Shown piece by piece: positions 21,001-28,373 of a stretch of 64,000 nt of DNA. Every line of letters begins with the position of its first letter. Position 1 is the first letter of the stretch. A model generated the notes under the pieces. That model searched no databases, was not told the origin of the DNA, and worked only from the letters and a program-made list of their open reading frames with translations. This DNA comes from Schizochytrium sp. TIO01 (lineage: Eukaryota; Sar; Bigyra; Thraustochytrida; Thraustochytriidae), in NCBI GenBank assembly GCA_004764695.1, contig SMSO01000034.1, positions 1,567,501 to 1,631,500 of the forward strand, given 5' to 3'. The translations under genes were made by a program, and so were the position numbers.

Positions 21001-23204
21001 GCGGCAACACGCTCAGCGTCTTCCTGAAGCATTTTAAGCGCGTCTTGCTTACCAGGTAGACCCATTGTCGCCGGTTCACGGAAAACTTGAACTTTGTTCC
21101 CAGAAACTCTGTCTGATAATGCAAGATGGTCTGCACCCTCACTACTGAGAGATTCATCATCCATGTTGCCATCGTTGATACCAGTGCTGCCACTAGTGTG
21201 CTTAGAGGAGAAGGAATCTGACAACGAGGATATCTGGGTGTCTGCAGCTTGTGAGCGCCATGGTGCTGCTTCAGAAAGCTTGGTAATACCGGCAAGAAGA
21301 CTTTCACCATCATGACTACCCGAATTGTTCTTTGCCTGGTCTCTGTCTCTCTGCCTGTGCTGAAGTAATGCGCTCGTAGCTTCGGTATGTTCACGTAGCT
21401 CTGTAAGACGCTCCCCTATTTGATTAGAATTCCTCAAGAAACTTGCTTGAGCATTCGACACCATAGCCTTTGCAACTTGTTGGGCAGCACGGCGAACAGC
21501 CTCCATTGCTGTTGAATTTAGTCCGCTGCTCGCTCCTGATGAACTACCACTACTATTTGAGTGTGCAGACTCACCAGTAATGCTAACCCCAATGTCGCTA
21601 TTTTCACTGTCCGATAACCCGCTTGATGTATCCTCGTGAACTTTATCAACCTGGTTTAATCGGTGACTCTCACTAGTCGAACGGCTGGTGGTCCTCATTC
21701 TTTTTGCAGACTCTCGTGGTGACCCAGAAACGTAATTCATCATAAAGGCCTCCTGATCAAGGTGAAGATCGACGCGCGGGCCCAGTGTGCGTGCTGGTTT
21801 GTCAGTACTGTGAGGTCGTGTAGAGCGTACTAGGTTACGACTAAACCTTGGTAGAGATTTTCGCTTTGGGGATGCTGAAGAATATCGATCTGCTTGTTTG
21901 GCTGGAGAGCGAGCGACGCTTTGACTGAGAGACTCGTACTGATGAGCTTCTAGTTCACGTAATTTGTTGATTTTGTGTTGCTTTTCTTGTTCCATACGAT
22001 CTTGTTCCTCCTGTTCACGCTTCCGCCTCAAAATACGTTGCTTCTTCATGAAGGCCTGAAGTTTGCGTCGTTCCTGTTCAGTAGCGGCTCGTTGAGAGTG
22101 TGTACCCACAACACGGTCCTCGTGTTTATCAACCAAGTATGTTGCCTTCATTGGTACCCTTGCCACTGCTGGTAGCGCCGGCTTGCTTTGCAGCATGCTA
22201 GTTCTCCGAGAATCTTTCACGTGCAACTTTGCAGGTCTCTGAGCTTTTAGGACTCTTGGCGCACGCCCTAGCGTGCCACTATCTATGCACATCGCATCGT
22301 CCATTCCTAGAGCAGTTCCTCGCCGCCCTGCATCTGCATCAAAATCCAGCTCATTGCTATCTTCATTTTCATCATCAACCCTGCTCCCTATCTGCTTAAT
22401 AGTATTTCTAGTTCTCTTTCCTGCAAGTGTATTCCTCGAGTTGGTGTTTTTGATTTCGGCAATTCCAGCGTCCTGGGTTCGAGCTCTGCTTTGCCATCCA
22501 AATTTGCGAGGCGCAGAACCGGTCTCTAAAGCAGGGTCGCTTCTTCTAAACTCTTTCTTCCCAGAAGGTGCTTTGGCTTGAGCATTGCTTCTTCGTATTG
22601 CCTCAGCTTGAGCGGCAAGAAATTCAAGGTGTTTAGCCTGCTCAATAGCCTTCTCCTGGCGCTCCCGGCGTGTCCTTAGTGTCGTCCTACGAAGGGCCTC
22701 CTCTGCCCGCAGCCTGGTGGCCTCTTGTCGCGCAACTCTCGCTTCTTCAGTTTCTACATCAAACTCAGCTGTCACTCGGGAATTTGCTCTGGCTTTGGGA
22801 TTGACTTTGGAATTGGCTTTGGCTTTGGCTTTGGCTTTGAATTCCTCCGCCTCTTGCAACCGCCGCGAGGCTGCCCTTACGCGCTCCAGGGCAGCGCGAG
22901 GCCCATCCACAGCGGTGGGCACCTCGACAGCGCGTATCCTCTTGTGATACCTTGGCGAGTTTGCCACTTTATCATGTTCCTCGAGGTCGCGAGTGCCGCG
23001 TTGTTGAACTCCACGAGTATGTCGGCGCGGATTTTGAAATAGAGTTTGAAAATCGTCGCCGTCACGGCTGACACCGCCGTCTTCGCTCGGCCACGCGTAC
23101 CCAGGGGGGAGCTCCGCGCGGGGAGCAGACGTTACGCGAACATCCTCGTCGCTCACACGCCGACCGCGCACGCCGCCCATTGTGCGCAGCGCAGCCGCTG
23201 TCAT
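15045..23204 (-). CDS. CEP350-like centrosomal protein
   Basis: A 2,719-aa protein in one uninterrupted exon. It is mostly low-complexity, charged and Ser-rich with coiled-coil blocks: basic helices near residues 110-210, an ERRKLQAFMKKQRILRRKREQEEQ-type block near 380-430, and further Lys/Arg/Glu helices near 1500-1620 and 1880-1940. The diagnostic part is the last ~230 residues: a helical module with 'LFDLVNSSLEEILLGQ', then 'ERLENVICSDLLERDEEW' and 'VADLMLDDLVKETAQYC' near the end. These match the C-terminal region of animal CEP350, whose end reads as a helical 'I...EL.EEE..W...V...AD.IF..L..ET' pattern. CEP350 anchors microtubules at centrosomes and stabilises centrioles. No CAP-Gly domain was recognised. 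The start is the first ATG (23204); a TTG-opened extension of four codons is ignored. The homology rests on the C-terminus only. Confidence 0.72.
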   Translation of the reverse strand: MTAAALRTMGGVRGRRVSDEDVRVTSAPRAELPPGYAWPSEDGGVSRDGDDFQTLFQNPRRHTRGVQQRGTRDLEEHDKVANSPRYHKRIRAVEVPTAVDGPRAALERVRAASRRLQEAEEFKAKAKAKANSKVNPKARANSRVTAEFDVETEEARVARQEATRLRAEEALRRTTLRTRRERQEKAIEQAKHLEFLAAQAEAIRRSNAQAKAPSGKKEFRRSDPALETGSAPRKFGWQSRARTQDAGIAEIKNTNSRNTLAGKRTRNTIKQIGSRVDDENEDSNELDFDADAGRRGTALGMDDAMCIDSGTLGRAPRVLKAQRPAKLHVKDSRRTSMLQSKPALPAVARVPMKATYLVDKHEDRVVGTHSQRAATEQERRKLQAFMKKQRILRRKREQEEQDRMEQEKQHKINKLRELEAHQYESLSQSVARSPAKQADRYSSASPKRKSLPRFSRNLVRSTRPHSTDKPARTLGPRVDLHLDQEAFMMNYVSGSPRESAKRMRTTSRSTSESHRLNQVDKVHEDTSSGLSDSENSDIGVSITGESAHSNSSGSSSGASSGLNSTAMEAVRRAAQQVAKAMVSNAQASFLRNSNQIGERLTELREHTEATSALLQHRQRDRDQAKNNSGSHDGESLLAGITKLSEAAPWRSQAADTQISSLSDSFSSKHTSGSTGINDGNMDDESLSSEGADHLALSDRVSGNKVQVFREPATMGLPGKQDALKMLQEDAERVAAEMLQRAIARDPNLRSASSSTCQKNSTSPAGSVGRAGPVLSNLRAAQNIASRNTQRMPIQDKVEAYVKRKSYGILDLYVAQQEAARQAHLDAAEASDGGSTAASIQSRSSKADGENSDEDIGLADDLHSKQDPPIAHFAGSSDLIEQASKLLHLENDATVKEAIPDHVRLHHQRHVTASDEAGRPEELKWDDELLQVPAEDERPILDTLKPQTNDSVHVDNRGSHDAIYESEVEEGEQVKSCILNGEETLQTPLKTQESQHDGTTSSASHSEKPRTLSPGALRRKLLANVNLLETLEQTHQHLNELEHAQALSLAQHETAALMQQWDDERRHAAEVAKIATVYQASQDLVEARTVEIRAHINEQAQAQIFAAEARAKSLQDTIAEAKRRDTGAQTLDKDVRDMASDAPLVDRRDAAVTVAEMKPIYESHATSPIPGQVSHSTSPIQLEKILVPSGKSNSMDEGHGRYCSESSSGVEENHEGDDDDNESEEDDDESLGEDEQYDTEFSTSGFHETPRSSRRGDIPSLQGTTVSVEESWSRSPRSILSASGSYATRSPRTAAASVNSISDSPRTAASSARIVQGKTLKQDSHQESVEDEISEDVEENLDSDDEGDGASQSQSIIDEVDVDRLHSDKMVTLGMSGSLASAAEGEVYSSFDDEDAEEGFEEGSEVYQSSNRKLNRGQELDHAAQSRNDEFLHVQLSAEDKRLMRELVPDESFLRESDDDLGLAESEQDADGSFRAFTKQLLRNYRKNAATRRQHEQELLKMREKALREKTREQLKWLIHQKKLMIQWVEDCKTGGSSFRSGDSSPKKVGIMSPRANDIKMPSQREIEASLEQERRKIETNFWMNKASIDSERAALTEQYYKEELSYRKHKQTLSTLYHETMQFRQKQGSFDLPLSSPERDALFLKAAASLMGSDGASLSPTSPAPALMGEQMLPNITQALQSPRDSKGNISERDSIQYSASFEDDGNVYKSEIESEYDSGTSNVARSVKSADNAHSRSVVSSVAEDLISQGMFDDDDEEVIDEDLDQVQKSKSSLPSNVYDEEVDEELDTHYEQSQVVSSARTVEETTEYEESFEDEEDEEDERATIVGKEKVPEPLRVDTHDIAASNQSLDHLSPLLTNASLPADGDIRSSPIKMPGQSRFFESNAVAGRAEPASSSLSSRGLAMQESMELRAERIHNLENALEIKRAALGKLQEKHSLRQSHHDQRKFERDLEQEIMETDREIAALETALAQSTVTSSAYSDSFGSGQVSSIGASLVHDAVPLADDWDQMSEAGDINDDEFDESAVALLESVGPNERQAELDGTEANENQDSNLTGARAAHEENIIDGQSNEDEGEDPEVAGMIANLAADSFASIDEFEICRVRAPSRVGPANHHAELISSKEENHGISETQHFGSEIHDSGKIMLDGEPLNPISVSIDQNPQDTQLAQEMDSVHEELIRGIAHAEMPEAVVKDISEGSDKESDGDVREVVEKVEEPGIKTIKKHQGPEVSDIENSGEDGIYSADEDGEHNIDENESFSSLPKERHKAGDGEFHKSPHQLDNGSVETATFKEAQGGGEPLEDGRVTFEARRAQKAELADKLTAMLLPELIQQAFSKPGEAHNLEISSSDFTRDAKDNDVVLEDGLEDGIQMHSKKTDSFLPLAEEPHDIAQSLESAIDMAQGILGEREVNDIAIVESFKTDNTALVEDDTASSFDYAERDAQATYDDTDTTGVTDGAEEPEYLESERDEDEGYYDWTSYTDMYVRRLFDMVEENGGRAIFEEWKQAVQMQTESAGEALDVSFYLEMERADKNPEYLQINNKMLFDLVNSSLEEILLGQRYGTKIPVEKSGSWAHVPFRQAIRLRAPVPPLETLVDDVLKRVLRWDRLESGPSIAPVLLNGGAEGGALDYFSEVYDNSRWSSSALWTMDPYERLENVICSDLLERDEEWMQSEQEEWDIISKVADLMLDDLVKETAQYCNGIFPSVTRDNLEMDSTNK

Positions 23205-24350
23205 TGAGTTCTGCAAACGGCGGATCCCAACTTAGCAAGCACTGTCAAAGAGAAGAAATAGAGAAGGCAAAAAAGAACACTGCTTCCTCACTATAACGCA
23301 CATAAAAACAATAGCACAGCAACAAGGAGCACAATTGGAACAGGACGCGATTAAATGAGAACACCACAAGTAGAGGTACGGGTTATAGATAAAGCTAGAT
23401 AGCGCATAGCAGTGAAGGGAGAGAGATGGCAAAATAATGGGTGGGTAAATTGGGATCGTCCATGGGATAATGGCTTAATTAGCGAGAACGATTTGTGATG
23501 CCACAAACTGTTGTATCTAGCAAAGACTGGTTCAGCAGAAGGCGAGCGAGTAAAGCTTACTTTCATTTTTGAAACACCCCATCTGTACCGCTTACAAGTA
23601 ACTGATGATGGAGCGAAGAAGCGATATAGTCCATGAGGATGAATAAGCTTTTAAAAATGAATTGATAAATTATGATCAATACCAATGATCCAACTGTAAG
23701 ACTTCCACTACTTCAGTATAGGTTTAACATCAAACATTACATATCTCTTTCCCGATTATGGTTTATATATTGGGTGTAAAACACTTATGTTTCAAACCTA
23801 AGACCAGTCTTCAATGTTACTTGGCACTAACTTCTTTATTTTAGTCATCACCTCCGTTACTGTTGACGAATTAATTAATCGTAGCAAATGACTTTTTTTG
23901 CATGGAAAGACAATTTCGCTTGTACTAGTCGAAATCCACAAATACATTGATCACATCTTTTAATATTCTGGTTAGAGACATCGCGCATTGCAATTAGACG
24001 TGTTTTTTATAAGAATGCGAACGCTGCTAATGTTCTGGACATTTAAATGTTGTCATTTGAAATGTGACAGTTTTCCAATTTGATTGCTAAGGATAGAGGC
24101 GATTGACGAGGACGCTCGAGTCCAACAGGATTGACTAGTAAATTTGATACATAAAGTAGCACTCAAGTTACGGGTCATGGTGTTCTATCATACACTACAC
24201 TAGAGAACGCATTTCGTCCCAATCGAAAAGTGAAAATAAAAGAATTTTTCTCTTTTCTCTTTTCTCTTTTAGTTGTTGGAGAGTCTTCATTTACTGCCAC
24301 CAGTGGCCAAGAGCAAACCTCAGACCTTTTTGACCTTTGGGACGTCCGCG
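23205..24350. other. Divergent promoter region
   Basis: Lies between the minus-strand CEP350-like gene and the plus-strand zinc-binding protein gene and should hold both promoters. It ends in a strong polypyrimidine tract (24242-24271, TCTTTTC repeats) followed by TTTAG, which looks like a 3' splice site just upstream of the next ATG. Confidence 0.5.
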
Positions 24351-25379
24351 ATGACGTCCGCAGAGCCCGCCACTGATGCTAGTACTGATGCTGCGATTCA
24401 CGAGGAGCATCAGTCGCTGGCCTCGGCGCTGGAGCAGGTTTCTTTAGGGCAAGTTGCTACAACACCTGTGAACGAAAATGCCCAGGACGAGCAACTCCAA
24501 GAGGAGGTAGAGGAACAGCGCGTGACGATGTTCTGCTGTCAAAAGTGCAGGTGTGCTCTCTTTACGGACCAACAACTAAGTAAACAGCACGTGACAGGGC
24601 AACATGAGTTCGGGTACTTTAAGCAGGCAAAAGATGGCAAGGGTTCCAGAGAGTGCAGCTCCATGTTCCTCTCAGAACCGAACCAGTGGATGAGCACCTT
24701 GGCCATGGCTGACGAGGTTGTCGGCAAGCTCAATTGTCCAAAATGCGGTCACCGTGTTGGCAGCTTTTCGTGGTCTGGGTCCCAATGCAGCTGCGGAACC
24801 TGGATCGTCCCTGCGATCCAGGTTCCCGTAAGCAAGGTTGACCCCCGAGAGATCCCAGTCTCGATGATTCCTCAACACTGCGCTGACCTGAAGGTGCCCG
24901 AGAGTCCGGAGTTCCATGATGTGGCAAGCCAACAGGGAGAAGGTGTGCAAGGAGGCGAGCAGTCTCGAGACGTAAAGGAAGAAGAGGAAGATCCTCGTGA
25001 GATTAGGGCTATCTTACATGAGCAATGGATCCAGCACATTCAGGATGGGCAAATCGAGCAGGCATTTGCGCTGGTTGATACCTCAGACTGCTCTATGACC
25101 ACTGTACAAAAGAAAATATTTGATGGAAAAGTCAAGGTTGCTAAGGTGCTCGGAGCATCATCCGCCAAATTGCAGGGTCGCATCAAAATTGTAGAGCCGG
25201 GCGCGGTCGTCATGCCTGCGCCTTCCCACTCTACACGTATTATTTTTACCGTGGATGGCATCAAGGGCCGTTTTGGTGAATCGATTTGGTGGTCATCAGC
25301 TGACGACAGTGAGCCAAAAGTGCAACATATTATGCGAGTCAAAGATCCAAGTGACGCGTACTTAGAGGGCCAAAGCTAA
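24351..25379 (+). CDS. YVH1/DUSP12-type zinc-binding protein without phosphatase domain
   Basis: A 342-aa protein. Residues 60-165 match the C-terminal zinc-binding domain of YVH1/DUSP12: C63-x2-C66 (CQKCRCALF), H85, C102, a FLSEPNQWM segment, then LNCPKCGHRVGSFSW (C129-x2-C132) and SQCSCGTWIVPAIQV (C146-x-C148). In YVH1 this domain binds two zincs and promotes 60S ribosome maturation (Mrt4 release). The dual-specificity phosphatase domain that normally precedes it, with its HCxxGxSRS loop, is absent. Instead there is a 60-residue Glu/Gln-rich N-terminus and a C-terminal ~120-residue alpha/beta region of unknown family (an NTF2-like fold is a guess). The start is the first ATG. A probable 3' splice site at 24271 suggests an upstream leader exon, and no phosphatase coding sequence is visible in the 1.1 kb upstream. 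Confidence 0.75.
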   Translation: MTSAEPATDASTDAAIHEEHQSLASALEQVSLGQVATTPVNENAQDEQLQEEVEEQRVTMFCCQKCRCALFTDQQLSKQHVTGQHEFGYFKQAKDGKGSRECSSMFLSEPNQWMSTLAMADEVVGKLNCPKCGHRVGSFSWSGSQCSCGTWIVPAIQVPVSKVDPREIPVSMIPQHCADLKVPESPEFHDVASQQGEGVQGGEQSRDVKEEEEDPREIRAILHEQWIQHIQDGQIEQAFALVDTSDCSMTTVQKKIFDGKVKVAKVLGASSAKLQGRIKIVEPGAVVMPAPSHSTRIIFTVDGIKGRFGESIWWSSADDSEPKVQHIMRVKDPSDAYLEGQS

Positions 25380-26178
25380 GAAATAAAAGCCTTCTCCCTC
25401 GCCATTTGATTATTCAACAAATAGAAACCATTCAAATAATACCATAGGCTTCTTGCTTTTTCAAAGTCCTATTAGACTATTTTACAATGATTATGATAGT
25501 AAAACTAAACTTGCATATTTTTTGGATGATTCCATACTTTCCAGCATCTTATATTAACTCACCAGACTATTAAATCTCTCTTCATCCCAACTAGACTCTT
25601 TCACAAAAACTGGCTCAGTACACCTGCAGCTGTAGCCTAAGAAAATTAAGTTACAGCACATTTCGTCTCAACTATTTCCCAACTTCGCGCTCCACAAAGA
25701 TTGATTTAGCTACTATCGTCACTTCAAGATTTATTTTTTTAACAACACACAAAAGGCACATTCAAAGCACTTATTTTCTTCACCAACGTAAGACAGGTCA
25801 GAACGATCAAGATAGAAAATGCACTTCTTAGATCAAAGCCAAGAATATCTTTTAATTACTCGTCTAATGATATTCGCAATAAGGAAAGTGGTCAGTAAGA
25901 CTATTTCATGTAATCAACGTCTTATGAAGCGAAAATTTTAAAGCAGGTGAGAGCTTATACCTTTGACTTGTGTATTTTTTTTGTTTCAAAGGGCTTTGAC
26001 AGTGCACCTCTGGCATCACAAGACTCAATCTCCTTACACAAGCGCCTAAATTTAGGACGACTTTTTATACCTTGACAAAGAAAAAAAAAAAAAGTAGATG
26101 AAATGGCAAAGGACAGAGAAAAAATTGAATGAATAGGGTTCTTCACACAAAGTGAAGATGGCAATGGCAGTCAAATAT
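25380..26178. other. Convergent intergenic spacer
   Basis: AT-rich 3' region shared by the zinc-binding protein gene and RPL5. Contains an A14 run near 26081. No gene seen. Confidence 0.6.
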
Positions 26179-27500
26179 TTACTCGTCGTCCTCCTCCTCC
26201 ATGTCCTCTTCGTCGCTCTCCTCCTCCATAGCGGCGATCTTCTCGAGCTTGGCGGCGACGGAGGCATCACGCTCCTCCTTGGTCTTGCGAGCGGGGTGCT
26301 TGCGGGACTTGTCGTGGGTGGCAGACTTGTTGCGCTCCTTCTTGGTCTCGGCGTGCTTGTAGCTCGGGTCAGCGCGGATGGCCTTGTGGACGTTGGTCCA
26401 CATCTCCTCGAGGTCATCAGCGGAAACCTCAGCCTTCACGTAAGAGCCGAAGCGCTCCTCAAGGGTCTTGGTGCCAGACTCCTCGTCTTCCTGCTCGAGA
26501 ATGCGCATGTACTCAGCGATGTTCTCAGCGAAGATGAGCTCCTTGTGGACGGAGGCATCGTACTCCTTCTCATCGGGGTCGTAGCCGGGGAACTTCTTGG
26601 GGTTGTGGGGGATATCGAGACCAGCGTCGGAGGCACCCTTGAGGACACCGAAGACCTTGGCACCGAGGGAGGTACGGGCAAGACCAACATCGAGGTTGAC
26701 ACGGAGGGGACGGCGGTCCTCATCGAGCTCGTCAACGTAGAAAGTGCGCTTGCCGAAGGAGACAGACATGATCTCACCAGTGACCTCATCCTCCTCATCG
26801 TCACCAACACCAGTGTACTGCTCGAAGAGACCAACCTTCTTGAGGGCACGGCGGCCGGCAAGGAGACCGGTGGCGTAGGCAGCGGCGTAGTTCTTGTAGC
26901 CGGCCTTGGCACCGAAGCGCTCGAGCTCCTTGGAGTAGGCGGAGGCGAGGACGTGGTCACCAGCGATGGTGGAGTAGACAACCTGGGCGATCACCTGCTT
27001 GCCGGTGATGCGGGCGACAAGGCGGTACTTGGCGGCATTGTACTTGTTCTTGGCGTTCTTCACCAAGCGCTTGCGCTGGTAGTAGTCGGTGAGACCGGCG
27101 CGGCGACGGCGGAACTTCACCTGGCTGTATCATGTAATTTATTTTATTAATCAAAGCGTTGTCAGTATTCTGCTTGTCCCCAAAACCACCATTCATACCG
27201 AAAATCGTCGCCTCTCTTCATGCTCAGTATGCAACCGAGGGAGCTTTCACCAGTGAAGGGCAACCGCAGGACAGTCAAAACATCCAAGCCTAACTATCCC
27301 ACATCTTCGTCCACGATAAGAGGCCACGCTTGATTCTGATCACCTCTGTGCAAACAGAAACAGCTTGCAGCCACTCAAGATGCAACATGAAAGCTACTCA
27401 TCCCTGACGATGGCACAACGAGAGGAGTCCCCCAGCGAGAAAAACAAACTTACTAGCGCGAGTAGTACGCGTTGGTCTTCTGCTTCTTGACGAAGGGCAT
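26179..27500 (-). CDS. RPL5: 60S ribosomal protein L5 (uL18), two exons
   Basis: A 330-aa protein of the large ribosomal subunit that binds 5S rRNA and, with uL5, forms the 5S RNP. Exon 1 (27454-27500) encodes the conserved start MPFVKKQKTNAYYSR plus two bases of the next codon. Exon 2 (26179-27124) continues YQVKFRRRR, TDYYQRKRLV, NKYNAAKYRLVARITG and NYAAAYATGLLAGRRAL, then EDRRPLRVNLDVGLART and the family stretch GASDAGLDIPHN-KKFPGYD, ending in a basic segment and a very acidic tail. Splicing (GTAAGT donor, ACAG acceptor) rebuilds Tyr-Gln-Val-Lys-Phe exactly as in the family. Codon use is extremely biased toward C/G-ending codons, as expected for high expression. Confidence 0.98.
27125..27453 (-). 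other. Spliceosomal intron of RPL5
   Basis: A 329-nt intron after codon 15 of RPL5 with donor GTAAGT (27453 downward) and acceptor ACAG (ending 27125), phase 2. Its position near the 5' end of a ribosomal protein gene is typical of introns that help expression. Confidence 0.95.
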
Positions 27501-28373
27501 CTTGCCTAACCTGGTGTCTGACTGCGACCTTCGCACGCCACAACCTTGCCTGTAATCAATCTGCCTTGCCTCCTCGCCACTGCTCCTCGCCTGCCGCACC
27601 GTGTTACCCGCGTTCCCCATATAATTTGCTTGCATCCCAGACACCACTCCTTGCCACAAAGGATATTCCCCGTGTTCTCTGACCCTAACCCTAGTTCAAG
27701 GGGTTCCTCATGTTCTGAAGGTTCTATCGAGCAACGCTAGTAATAAGGTAAAATGGGTTGCGCTAGACTGAAGATGGAGTCAACGGCTTTGAGGCATCCC
27801 TCAGCGTCGATGAATAAGAGAAAAATGGTATAAAATGAGGGTTTTCGTACGCAGAGATTTATAAGTGAGAAACAGACTCGGTAAAGAACGAGACTCGGTA
27901 AAGAACTGACGTAGGATTGGTGGAACTGTATGGGTGAATAAACTAAAGACAAATAGTGCTGACCAAAATGGACTGAGACAATGTCCTGTAGTTTGTCTCG
28001 CTTTATCATTGTTCTCTCCTTGAGGTTAATTCTTTCTTCAAATTTTCATTTATACATACATACCTTGAGGTTGTCTTAAGGTATTAGGCCTATTTTCTTG
28101 CTTTTTTTATATCTAAGTGAGAGTACTTGAGTGTGAATGAGAACTTCATATGGGAACTCTTCATGTGTAATTAAATTGTTTCGTCGTACATGAGCAATTG
28201 TTGTCAAAAGTCTCAGCAAGAATTGCCATGCGGGATTTTGAGTGAAAGACATCTGAGACTTGATCGGTGACTGAGACAGCGAGTAGCACTGGACTCTTCC
28301 TCTCCTGTGGAGGCCTTGTGGCCTCACCAACACTGGACTTGTAGTCACAAACCTTAATGCAAGCTCATTAAGT
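27501..28373. other. Divergent intergenic region
   Basis: Between RPL5 (-) and the 898-aa protein gene (+). Should hold both promoters. No ORF or RNA gene supported. Confidence 0.55.

Noticed and set aside
26152-27150. Long plus-strand open frame (332 codons) over RPL5
   Set aside because: Fully antisense to RPL5, rich in Leu/Gly/Val as expected from complementing C/G-ending codons; it is a by-product of codon bias.
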